From assembly GCA_031430875.1 (NCBI GenBank), contig JANPCI010000479.1:1-16044 (forward strand): 16,044 nt of DNA. Reading direction: 5' to 3'. The notes below the pieces were generated by a model. It saw only the letters and a program-made list of their open reading frames with translations. It was not told the origin of the DNA and did not search any database. How positions within the stretch are numbered: the first letter of the stretch is position 1; each line of letters opens with the position of its first letter. The translations under genes and the position numbers were made by a program. Below, in pieces: positions 6,825-12,852 of this stretch. Origin of the DNA: Sva-07 sp031430875 (lineage in GTDB: Bacteria; Actinomycetota; Acidimicrobiia; Acidimicrobiales; Ilumatobacteraceae).

Positions 6825-8338
6825 GACGTGGTCTCCTCGTCGTTGTCGGGGTCGGTCGTTTCGGAATCGGCCTCTTCGGAATCGGCCGCTTCGGAATCGG
6901 CCTGTTCGGAATCGGCTGCTTCAGAATCAGATGGGGCCGATCGGGCATCGGTCGCCGCGATGACTGCCGCTGCGGCCGCCTCGACGTCGTGATCGTGGTC
7001 GCCGTGGCCTCCGTCTTCGTCGTGAGTGTGGCCGAGCAGTGTGTCGCGGTCGATGACCTCGCCACTGGGGTCGACGAACTCGACGTGGTGGATCAACCAG
7101 TCGAACGCCTTCGACTTGCGGATCTGCGCCTGCAGTTCGGGCACGGCATCGTTCTGTTCATACGCCTTGCGGATGTCCTTGGCCTTCTGGCCGTACTGCA
7201 TCGCCATACGGGCGTACTCGGCGTCGAAGTCGTAAGGCTCGACCTCGAGGCTCTCGGCTTCGGCGACGGCTCGCAGTGCGAGGTCGACCTTGACCGCCTC
7301 GACGGCAGCACCGCGCATCGACTCGATGAACTGGTCGGGCTCCTGGCCGGTGGCAGCGAGCCACTGGCCGAGATCGATGCCCTGTGCCTGGAACTGTTGA
7401 ACCGTGCCCTGGACCCGCTGATTCAGGTCGGCGTCGACCATCGATTCGGGCGCCTCGACGGCCACGAGCGCTGCCAGTGCCTCGTTGAGCGAACGAACAA
7501 GGCTCTGTCGAGCCTGGTTGAGCTTGGTGTTACCGATCGATTCCTTGAGGCTGGCATCCCATTCGTCGACGGTGTCGAACTCGCCGAGATTGTCAGACAC
7601 CCAGTCGTCGGTGAGCTCTGGCGCAGTCATCTCCTGGATGGCGGTGACCTTGACCACGAAGTCGGCCGGCTCATCGATGCCCTTGGGCGTGGAGGTGAAC
7701 TCGAGCTCGTCGCCGACCGATGCGCCGGTCAACTGGTCGTCGAAGTCGTCGGTGACCCAGCCCTGGCCAACCTCGTACGACCAGTCTTCGGTGTTGAGAC
7801 CCATCAGCTCTTCGCCGTCACGGGTGGTCGCGAGATCGAGGGTGACGAAGTCGCCGGTCTGGACCGGGCGGTCGACATCGACCAGCGAGCCACCGCGCTT
7901 CAGCTCGGCTTCGCGGGCCGCCACCACATCGTCGTCACTCACGACGATCGATGGCAGCTCGACGCGCAACTCGCCGTATCCGGCGACGGTGATCGTGGGA
8001 CGCACCTCGCAGGTGGCATCGAACTCGACCGGGCCCTGTTCGGTGCCGTCGGTGATCTCGACCGCAGGTGTGGCGATCAGATCGATCTCGTGCTCACGCA
8101 CTGCCTTGGCAAGGTACTGCGGTACTGCGTCACGCAGCGCCTGCTCGCGAGCGACGCCAACACCGACACGGGCCTCCAACACCTTGCGGGGCGCCTTGCC
8201 CGCCCGAAAGCCGGGGAGGTTCACCTCCTTGGCGATGAGCTTGAACGCCCGATCGATGTCGTGTTCGAATTCTGCCTCGTCAACTTCGACGTACAGCTTG
8301 ACTTTGTTGCCCTCGAGGGTCTCCACCGAACTCTTCAC
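6821..8338 (-). CDS. tig: Trigger factor (ribosome-associated chaperone) with extended acidic/His-rich tail
   Basis: Trigger factor binds the ribosome at the exit tunnel and shields nascent chains; its middle domain is an FKBP-like prolyl isomerase. From GTG 8336-8338 the protein has 505 residues. The N-terminal domain carries the ribosome-binding signature PGFRAGKAPRKVL at 42-54. An FKBP-like domain follows around 155-240, then an alpha-helical C-terminal chaperone domain to about 430. The last 70-75 residues are unusual: a His/Asp segment (HTHDEDGGHGDHDHD), an Ala run, then repeated DSEAA/DSEQA units ending DNDEETTS. The frame remains open upstream to 8482, but that extension is Arg-rich and lacks family features, and the SSVETLEGNKVKL start matches trigger factors. 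There is no Shine-Dalgarno; a TACACT box 9 bases upstream suggests a nearly leaderless mRNA. The stop overlaps the clpP start. Confidence 0.95.
   Translation of the reverse strand: MKSSVETLEGNKVKLYVEVDEAEFEHDIDRAFKLIAKEVNLPGFRAGKAPRKVLEARVGVGVAREQALRDAVPQYLAKAVREHEIDLIATPAVEITDGTEQGPVEFDATCEVRPTITVAGYGELRVELPSIVVSDDDVVAAREAELKRGGSLVDVDRPVQTGDFVTLDLATTRDGEELMGLNTEDWSYEVGQGWVTDDFDDQLTGASVGDELEFTSTPKGIDEPADFVVKVTAIQEMTAPELTDDWVSDNLGEFDTVDEWDASLKESIGNTKLNQARQSLVRSLNEALAALVAVEAPESMVDADLNQRVQGTVQQFQAQGIDLGQWLAATGQEPDQFIESMRGAAVEAVKVDLALRAVAEAESLEVEPYDFDAEYARMAMQYGQKAKDIRKAYEQNDAVPELQAQIRKSKAFDWLIHHVEFVDPSGEVIDRDTLLGHTHDEDGGHGDHDHDVEAAAAAVIAATDARSAPSDSEAADSEQADSEAADSEEADSETTDPDNDEETTS
6860..6930 (-). 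repeat. 15-bp tandem repeat encoding the Ser-Glu-rich trigger factor tail
   Basis: About 4.7 copies of a 15-bp unit (plus strand TTCGGAATCGGCCKS) run head to tail at 6860-6874, 6875-6889, 6890-6904, 6905-6919 and 6920-6930, the last diverged. They encode five-residue DSEAA-type units at the C-terminus of trigger factor. Length changes by whole units would stay in frame. Confidence 0.85.
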
Positions 8339-8347
8339 AGACCGGCG

Positions 8348-8353
8348 AGTGTA
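8348..8353 (-). promoter_or_regulatory. -10 box of a probable near-leaderless tig promoter
   Basis: The minus strand reads TACACT (same hexamer as the vapB -10 box) 9 bases before the tig GTG. There is no Shine-Dalgarno in those bases. The -35 region 17-18 bases upstream (GACCGG or GGACCG) is only weakly TTGACA-like. The 119 bases between tig and the divergent small gene at 8458 would hold both promoters. Confidence 0.45.
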
Positions 8354-8457
8354 TCGGCGAGGTCCTGGCTCCGGTCCGGCCCACCGGTGCTCTGATTGAC
8401 GCTCTCGTCGCACATCGACTCGCGCGATTCGACGCCGAGCGGGCACAATGGAGCTCG

Positions 8458-8724
8458 ATGGAGTACTGGAAGCCACACGCACTCGCCACGCCTCACGCCG
8501 ACCAACTCGACCTGCGGATGAACGACAAGGTCCGCACGATCGTCGAGATGCACGACGTACCGGCCGGCACCGAGGGCAAGATCATCCTCGCCAATGGCTT
8601 CAACTGGCAGCGCTACCGCGTGCTCTTCGACAACGGCGCCGAGGTCGGCGATCTCGACAAGCGCCAGATCGAGCCCATCGGCAAGGCCGCCAAGCGCCTC
8701 GAGAAGGCCGCCAAGAAGAAGTAA
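8458..8724 (+). CDS. Small hypothetical protein, SH3-like core with basic tail
   Basis: This 88-residue protein is not recognised as a named family. Residues 22-73 (MNDKVRTIVEMHDVPAGTEG at 21-40, then QRYRVLFDNGAEVGDLDKRQ) have the alternating short strands and the pattern VPAGTEGKI...YRVLFDNG seen in SH3-like or KOW-like small beta barrels. The tail KAAKRLEKAAKKK is Lys/Ala-rich and probably helical, a composition seen in proteins that contact nucleic acid. GGAG lies a few bases before the ATG. It is transcribed away from tig, and the two genes share a 119-base divergent promoter region. Codon use is like the neighbours (GC-rich third positions), which supports a real gene. A shorter form from the internal ATG at codon 21 would still contain the barrel. 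The function cannot be told from sequence. Confidence 0.7.
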   Translation: MEYWKPHALATPHADQLDLRMNDKVRTIVEMHDVPAGTEGKIILANGFNWQRYRVLFDNGAEVGDLDKRQIEPIGKAAKRLEKAAKKK

Positions 8725-8735
8725 CGACTGCGACC

Positions 8736-9449
8736 TCAGTCGGCCGCGACGTCGGATGTCGACGCTGCGACTGAAGCAACCGGCGGGTGCACGAGGAAAT
8801 GCAGGCTGACCACCAGCACCCAAGCCGGGAACAGCAGGGTGAACCATAGGGTGAAGCCGAGCGAGAAGATCTGGATCGCGGCGGCGAGGTAGGTCACCAC
8901 CACCATCCATCGTGGCATCGTTCCCGAGCGCAACCAGATGGTGCCCGCGGAAAACATGAAGACGCCCGCCATCCGAACGCCGAACGTGTTGGTGACCCTG
9001 AAGATGGCCTCACGTTCAAAGAGGTAGAGCCCATTCTCGACGACCGCGACCGGGTCACGCTGGTATGCCGCGATCAAGGCGCCGGCGAGCGCTGTCGCGA
9101 TGAACGTCATCGCGAGGAACAACAAGCCACTTCCGAAGAGGATGCTGGAGAAGAAGCGATCCTCGAACACTCCCAAGCGGTCGCGGATGACACCGATGAA
9201 CCAGAGGAACGCGATTCCGGCGAACGGCACCAGCCACAGGGCGAAGTTCACGCGGTCGACGTTGCCGGCAAGCCACTCACCCGAGTCCTGCGGATCTTCC
9301 GGCACCGACGAACGAAGGAGCACGTAAGTGACCGTCAACATCACGGAGAACACGATCCCCGCACAGGCTGCCGCCCGAGGTGTGGTCATTCGCCGACCGA
9401 CTTCGGACTTGCCGCGCACGTCGATGTTGCCACCCGGTTGATCGGTCAC
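8736..9449 (-). CDS. Hypothetical polytopic membrane protein (about six membrane segments)
   Basis: This 237-residue protein has hydrophobic stretches near residues 27-46, 68-88, 102-126, 158-174, 180-199 and 200-220, so it should be a polytopic cytoplasmic-membrane protein with roughly six helices. No catalytic or transporter motif is recognised. The loop after the first helix is acidic (PEDPQDSGEW) and a region near 145-160 (FEREAIFRVTNTFGVRM) looks amphipathic. The start is GTG 9447-9449; an internal ATG at codon 21, right before the first helix, is an equally plausible start because the first 20 residues are hydrophilic. It lies 28 bases downstream of the acyl-CoA synthetase on the same strand and is probably co-transcribed, so a link to lipid metabolism or uptake is possible but unproven. 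The convergent neighbour at 8458-8724 ends 11 bases away, with no obvious terminator hairpin between them. Confidence 0.75.
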   Translation of the reverse strand: MTDQPGGNIDVRGKSEVGRRMTTPRAAACAGIVFSVMLTVTYVLLRSSVPEDPQDSGEWLAGNVDRVNFALWLVPFAGIAFLWFIGVIRDRLGVFEDRFFSSILFGSGLLFLAMTFIATALAGALIAAYQRDPVAVVENGLYLFEREAIFRVTNTFGVRMAGVFMFSAGTIWLRSGTMPRWMVVVTYLAAAIQIFSLGFTLWFTLLFPAWVLVVSLHFLVHPPVASVAASTSDVAAD

Positions 9450-9477
9450 GTCGGCACGTTACTTCTGTCGGCCGACG

Positions 9478-11034
9478 TCAGATGAGACGGCTCGACCCAT
9501 CGCCCCAGTACTGATCGCGTAGCGCCTTCTTGTAGAGCTTGCCGGTCGGCAACCGCGGGAGCTCCACCACGTAGTCGATGGAGCGCGGCACCTTCTGACG
9601 CGCAAGGTGCTGACGACAGAATGCGAGTAGCTCCTCGGTGAGTGCCTCGTCGGGTTCGACACCGGGCATCGCCTGAATGACAGCCTTGACCTCTTCGCCC
9701 AGATCGACGTTCGGTACCCCGAAGACAGCGGCGTCGGCGACCTTGGGATGGGTCACCAAGAGATTCTCCATCTCCTGGGGATAGATGTTGACCCCGCCCG
9801 AGATGATCATGAACGTCTTGCGGTCGGTCAGGTACAGGTAGCCGTCGTCATCGACGTAGCCGACGTCGTTGACCGTCGTCATCGAACCATCGGGGGACGT
9901 CGCCTCTCGGGTCCGTTCCGCGTCGTTGTGGTACTCGAACGGTGTGGCGGTCTTGAACCAGATCGTGCCGGGCTCACCCACGGGCAGTTCGTTCATGTCG
10001 TCGTCGACGATGTGGAGGTCGCCGAGGATCACCTTGCCGACGGTGCCCCTGTGGGCCAGCCACTCCGCGCTGTCACACGCAGTGAACCCCAACCCTTCGG
10101 TCGCCCCGTAGTACTCGTGGATGATCGGACCCCACCAGTCGATCATCGCCTCCTTCACCGGGATCGGGCACGGCGCCGCCGCGTGGGTTGCGACCTCCAG
10201 CGACGACAGCTCGTACCGGCCGCGATCCTCGGCCGGCAGTTTGAGCATCCGGCTGAACATCGTCGGGACGAGCTGCGTGTGGGTCACCTGGTACTGCTCG
10301 ACGAGACGGAGATAGTCGATCGGATCGAATCGTTCCATGATGATCACGGTGCCGCCGGTCAGGATCGTCGCGCCGACCGCAGCCTGCGGTGCGGAGTGAT
10401 AGAGCGGTGCCGGCGACAGATACACCATGTCCTCGCGGTACTGCCAGAGCCCCGAGAGAAATGTGAACAGCGGGCTCGGTGCGTCGGGAGGTTCGTCGAC
10501 GAGCGGGCGAGTGATGCCCTTCGGGCGTCCGGTCGTTCCCGAGGAATACATCATCGCCGCTCCGCCTCGTTCGTCCGGGATCGGCGTCGTCGGTTGCTCT
10601 GCCAACGCAGTTGCGTAGTCGATGACACGGTCGTCACCACTCGTGCCATCGTCATCGACAACAAGCACGTGCCTCAGGCGTGGGCACGAGTCGGCCGCTT
10701 CGAGCGCCGTGTCACGTTTGGAGCGAGACGTGATCAGCACCTGCGACTCGCTGTTGTCGACGATGTAGGCCAACTCCTCGGCTGTCAGATACGAGTTGAC
10801 CGGCGTGTAGATCAGACCGGATCGCCACCCGGCCGAACACGACTCGAGGTAGCGGTCGTTGTTCTCCATGTAGATCGCCAAGTGGTCGGACTGGCGCAGC
10901 CCCAGCGCACGTAACACGTGAGCCAGTTGGTTCGATCGAGCTTCGTACTCGCGGTAGCTGACGGCTTCACCGGTCGAGGCCATGACGAAGACCGGTCGAT
11001 CGGGATGTTGCGTCGCGTACTTGCCTGGATACAT
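9478..11034 (-). CDS. Acyl-CoA synthetase (AMP-forming, FadD/ANL superfamily)
   Basis: ANL-superfamily ligases activate a carboxylic acid with ATP to an acyl-adenylate and pass it to CoA. Full-length motifs are visible in 518 residues: the phosphate loop YSSGTTGRPKG at 163-173, the aromatic/adenine motif YYGATEG at 308-314, the hinge region GYVDDDGYLYLTDRKTFMI from 392 with Asp404 and Arg405, ISGGVNIYPQEME at 411-423, and the C-terminal catalytic lysine Lys499 in LPTGKLYKK. The overall pattern resembles medium/long-chain or steroid-side-chain FadD-type enzymes of actinobacteria, but the substrate cannot be assigned. The N-terminus is short, starting almost directly with the HPDRPVFVMASTGE segment. 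The gene leads a leftward pair with the membrane protein downstream. Upstream, a 183-base gap separates it from the divergent flavoprotein gene; an imperfect palindrome there could be an operator. Confidence 0.92.
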   Translation of the reverse strand: MYPGKYATQHPDRPVFVMASTGEAVSYREYEARSNQLAHVLRALGLRQSDHLAIYMENNDRYLESCSAGWRSGLIYTPVNSYLTAEELAYIVDNSESQVLITSRSKRDTALEAADSCPRLRHVLVVDDDGTSGDDRVIDYATALAEQPTTPIPDERGGAAMMYSSGTTGRPKGITRPLVDEPPDAPSPLFTFLSGLWQYREDMVYLSPAPLYHSAPQAAVGATILTGGTVIIMERFDPIDYLRLVEQYQVTHTQLVPTMFSRMLKLPAEDRGRYELSSLEVATHAAAPCPIPVKEAMIDWWGPIIHEYYGATEGLGFTACDSAEWLAHRGTVGKVILGDLHIVDDDMNELPVGEPGTIWFKTATPFEYHNDAERTREATSPDGSMTTVNDVGYVDDDGYLYLTDRKTFMIISGGVNIYPQEMENLLVTHPKVADAAVFGVPNVDLGEEVKAVIQAMPGVEPDEALTEELLAFCRQHLARQKVPRSIDYVVELPRLPTGKLYKKALRDQYWGDGSSRLI

Positions 11035-11122
11035 CGCAATCCCCCACGGTGACGGCCGACTCTTGCCGACGGAGTCGAACGCTACTCGTGCTTCGAAGCG
11101 GCCCGCACACTCTGAACAACTG

Positions 11123-11134
11123 GGTCACGTAACC
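11123..11134. promoter_or_regulatory. Imperfect palindrome in the divergent acyl-CoA synthetase / flavoprotein spacer
   Basis: GGTCACGTAACC matches its own reverse complement at 10 of 12 positions (GGTNACGTNACC). It lies in the 183-base divergent spacer, one base before a TTGACC (11135-11140) that could be the -35 box of the rightward gene, with a weak TGCACT 17 bases later. TetR-type regulators of acyl-CoA genes bind palindromes of this general kind, but no regulator gene is adjacent, so this is a low-confidence candidate. Confidence 0.3.
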
Positions 11135-11217
11135 TTGACCGCGCGCTCCGAACCTGGTGCACTGGGTGGCGAAGTCGCCGCGAACATCCGTGTCGATCGG
11201 TACTTCCGAGGGGGCCA

Positions 11218-11853
11218 ATGGTCGAGTACGAAGCATCCGATTCGGTGCCCGCAAGCCTGTACGGCCCGGGCGCACGAGCGTTGCAGGAGGCGTTCGACTC
11301 GCGGCGACTCGCGGACACGCTGGCCAGCGTGACGGTGCATGACGCGCTCGACGAGGGTGACATCGAACTGATCCGCGAGCAATCGACGCTGTGGATCTCG
11401 ACGGTGGACGCCGACGGATGGCCGGACGTGTCGTACAAGGGCGGCGCCGTGGGTTTCGTCGATGTCGTGAGCCCGCTCGAACTCAGGATCCCGAGCTACG
11501 ACGGCAACGGGATGTGGCGCACCTTGGGCAACATCGTCGACGACGGTCGCGTGGCACTGCTCTTCCTGGATGAGCAGCGTCCCTGGCGCATGCGCGTCCA
11601 CGGACGAGCAACGGTGTCAGTGGAGCCCGCTGACCTCGAACCTCACGTTGGCGCCCAAGCGGTGATCATCGTCCGGGTCGGGCGGGTCTTTCCGAACTGT
11701 GGCCGCTACATCCACCAACACGGCGAGATCTCGAAGTTCGTTCCCCGCCCCGGCGAGGAGCCTCCGATTCCCGACTGGAAACGTATCGACGGGCTCCGCC
11801 AGGCGCTTCCCGCACGCGACCAGGAGGCACTGGCACGTGACGAACGCGAGTGA
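11218..11853 (+). CDS. PNPOx-like flavin-binding family protein
   Basis: The 211-residue protein matches the pyridoxamine 5'-phosphate oxidase-like split-barrel fold. An N-terminal helical part (1-45) is followed by the barrel strands STLWISTVDADGWPDVSYKG (56-75), LELRIPSYDGNGMWRTLGN (87-105), GRVALLFLD (110-118) and WRMRVHGRATV (123-133), then a C-terminal segment RYIHQHGEISKFVPRPGEEP at 163-182 that is typical of one subgroup of these proteins. Members bind FMN or F420 and reduce varied substrates; true pyridoxal phosphate synthesis is unlikely because the length and C-terminal signature differ from PdxH. GAGGGGG lies 4 bases before ATG 11218, a good ribosome binding site. It is divergent from the acyl-CoA synthetase and 32 bases ahead of the toxin-antitoxin pair, which has its own promoter. 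The flavin and the substrate remain unassigned. Confidence 0.85.
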   Translation: MVEYEASDSVPASLYGPGARALQEAFDSRRLADTLASVTVHDALDEGDIELIREQSTLWISTVDADGWPDVSYKGGAVGFVDVVSPLELRIPSYDGNGMWRTLGNIVDDGRVALLFLDEQRPWRMRVHGRATVSVEPADLEPHVGAQAVIIVRVGRVFPNCGRYIHQHGEISKFVPRPGEEPPIPDWKRIDGLRQALPARDQEALARDERE

Positions 11854-11878
11854 CAGCGTCACCGTGAGTAGCTACACT
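11850..11878 (+). promoter_or_regulatory. vapB promoter with leaderless start
   Basis: GTGACA (11850-11855) and TACACT (11873-11878) are separated by exactly 17 bases. The antitoxin ATG starts 7 bases after the -10 box, where the transcript itself should begin, and there is no Shine-Dalgarno in those bases. GTGAC-agc-GTCAC forms a short dyad over the -35 box. The -35 box overlaps the last codon of the upstream flavoprotein gene. Confidence 0.65.
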
Positions 11879-11899
11879 GGCCCTCATGAACGTAGCTAC
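11868..11899. promoter_or_regulatory. Duplicated GTAGCTAC palindrome, candidate VapB operator
   Basis: The perfect 8-bp palindrome GTAGCTAC occurs at 11868-11875, overlapping the -10 box, and again at 11892-11899, inside the antitoxin's first codons, 24 bases apart. Both copies continue with ACA or ACT-like bases. Antitoxins of this class usually bind paired palindromes over their own promoter and repress it together with the toxin, so this pair is a good operator candidate. Confidence 0.5.
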
Positions 11900-12170
11900 A
11901 TCAAGTCGCATCGAGGTCGGAGTGAAAGATCTCAAGAACAACCTGAGTCGTTACCTCAACCAGGTCGAGGCAGGTGTTGAAGTCGTCGTGACCGACCGCG
12001 GACGTCCGATCGCTCGGCTGAGTGGGATCGATGACGTTGCGAGCGACAAGCTCGCAACGTTGATCGAGATCGGTCTCGTTCGTCCGCCGACGTCGAAGGT
12101 GCGCCAACGTCCCGTACCGCTCGAGTCCGATGGCTCCGTCAGCGAGTTGGTGGCTGAGCAGCGGCGGTGA
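11886..12170 (+). CDS. vapB: Type II antitoxin, Phd/YefM-like (VapB role)
   Basis: This 94-residue protein has the Phd/YefM N-terminal layout: RIEVGVKDLKNNLSRYLNQ at 8-26 as the dimerising, DNA-contacting part, and VVVTDRGRPIARLSGID at 33-49 as the conserved beta hairpin. The C-terminal part (50-94) is polar and should be the flexible region that wraps the toxin. Its stop overlaps the toxin start by four bases (GTGA), the usual coupling in toxin-antitoxin pairs. It neutralises the PIN-domain RNase encoded next and should repress its own promoter through the N-terminal domain. The transcript appears leaderless. The pair lies just outside the tRNA-Pro attachment junction, so it belongs to the chromosomal side, or to an older insertion at the same spot. 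Confidence 0.88.
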   Translation: MNVATSSRIEVGVKDLKNNLSRYLNQVEAGVEVVVTDRGRPIARLSGIDDVASDKLATLIEIGLVRPPTSKVRQRPVPLESDGSVSELVAEQRR

Positions 12171-12631
12171 TCACCTACGTCGACACGTCCACCCTCATCA
12201 AGCTGCTGATCGAGGAGGTCGGCACGATTGACGCTGGAATGATCTGGGACCAGGCGGATGTTCTGGCCATGGCGAGGGTTGGCCACGTCGAGGCACGAGC
12301 CGCCCTTGCTGCTGCTCGACGGCAGGGACGGATCTCCGCCGATGTGTTTCATGCTGCCGCAGCGGGACTCGACCTGCTGTGGTCACAGGTGTTCGTCGTC
12401 GAGATCGACGAGCGTCTCATGCGCTTGGCGGGCGACCTGGCGACGGCACACGACCTGCGCGGCTTCGATGCCATCCACCTTGCCGCCGCGAACCTCTCCG
12501 GCGCTGATGTATTCAGCAGTGCGGATCTCCGTCTCTGCGCAGCAGCGAGCTCTTCCGGATTTCATGTGGCCAATCCGATCGACCTCCCAAGCGCAACCGG
12601 TCCCCAGGCGATCGAACTCGGGCACGATTGA
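12167..12631 (+). CDS. vapC: PIN-domain toxin, VapC family ribonuclease
   Basis: VapC toxins are Mg-dependent ribonucleases of the PIN fold that cut tRNAs or rRNA when freed from the antitoxin. The four expected acidic residues are visible in 154 residues: Asp6 in ITYVDTSTLIKLL, Glu42 in GHVEARAAL, Asp101 in GFDAIHLAAA and Asp120 in VFSSADLRL. The start is GTG 12167-12169 overlapping the antitoxin stop. The length is slightly above the usual 130-140 residues because of a polar C-terminal tail after NPIDLPS. The stop lies only 28 bases from the tRNA-Pro remnant. All active-site residues are intact, so the toxin is probably functional. The RNA target cannot be predicted. Confidence 0.9.
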   Translation: MITYVDTSTLIKLLIEEVGTIDAGMIWDQADVLAMARVGHVEARAALAAARRQGRISADVFHAAAAGLDLLWSQVFVVEIDERLMRLAGDLATAHDLRGFDAIHLAAANLSGADVFSSADLRLCAAASSSGFHVANPIDLPSATGPQAIELGHD

Positions 12632-12659
12632 CCCGACTTCACGACGAGGGACTCCGCGG

Positions 12660-12706
12660 TCGGGATGGGGAGATTCGAACTCCCGGCCTCCTGCTCCCAA
12701 AGGAGG
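12660..12706 (-). tRNA. 3' remnant of a tRNA-Pro(TGG) gene, probable attL site
   Basis: Read on the minus strand this is the 3' part of a tRNA. The anticodon loop TTTGGGA (12695-12701, anticodon TGG at 12697-12699) is followed by the stem strand GCAGG, a five-base variable loop AGGCC, a perfect T arm GGGAG-TTCGAAT-CTCCC (12668-12684), the acceptor strand CATCCCG (12661-12667) and discriminator A at 12660. The acceptor strand is typical of tRNA-Pro, whose 5' end should read CGGGATG. No such sequence or D arm is found upstream, and the 5' anticodon stem already has one mismatch (CCTCC against GCAGG). The gene is therefore cut near the anticodon loop, as after integration of an element whose right end rebuilds an intact copy. 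The recombination core should lie within about 12660-12701. Confidence 0.8.
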
Positions 12707-12786
12707 AGAGAAGCCCTGCTCACGGGGTTCAGTATGCACACATGCTGGACCTTTCTGTCAATAGTGTCTATGGTTGTCCACCAAGT

Positions 12787-12807
12787 AGACCCCCAAAGAG
12801 ACCCCCA
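12787..12807 (+). repeat. Direct repeat AGACCCCCA x2 upstream of the integrase
   Basis: AGACCCCCA occurs at 12787-12795 and 12799-12807, 12 bases apart. It lies between the tRNA remnant and the integrase start, where arm-type integrase or excisionase binding sites are usually found. Only the repeat is seen; the role is inferred from position. Confidence 0.45.
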
Positions 12808-12813
12808 CAGCGA

Positions 12814-12838
12814 GACTCCTGCCCATGCGGCAGGAGTC
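12814..12838. other. Perfect 10-bp stem hairpin just before the integrase start
   Basis: GACTCCTGCC (12814-12823) and GGCAGGAGTC (12829-12838) form a perfect inverted repeat around the five-base loop CATGC. It ends 14 bases before the integrase ATG. No T-run follows. It might limit read-through into the integrase, bind the element's excisionase or integrase, or hide the ribosome binding site. Confidence 0.55.
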
Positions 12839-12852
12839 AAGATCGGACAGAG

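Noticed and set aside
8339..8482. N-terminal extension of trigger factor
   Set aside because: The added residues are Arg-rich and unlike any trigger factor; the family start matches GTG 8336-8338, which also has a -10 box just upstream.
12733..12761. Perfect TTGACA on the minus strand (12756-12761) facing the tRNA remnant
   Set aside because: The hexamer 17 bases downstream (TGCATA) is a poor -10 box and the better CATACT is 19 bases away, so an outward promoter is not supported well enough to annotate.
12628..12852. In-frame upstream extension of the integrase from 12628
   Set aside because: It runs through the tRNA-Pro remnant and the hairpin, matches no integrase domain, and a family-typical N-terminus begins at ATG 12853.
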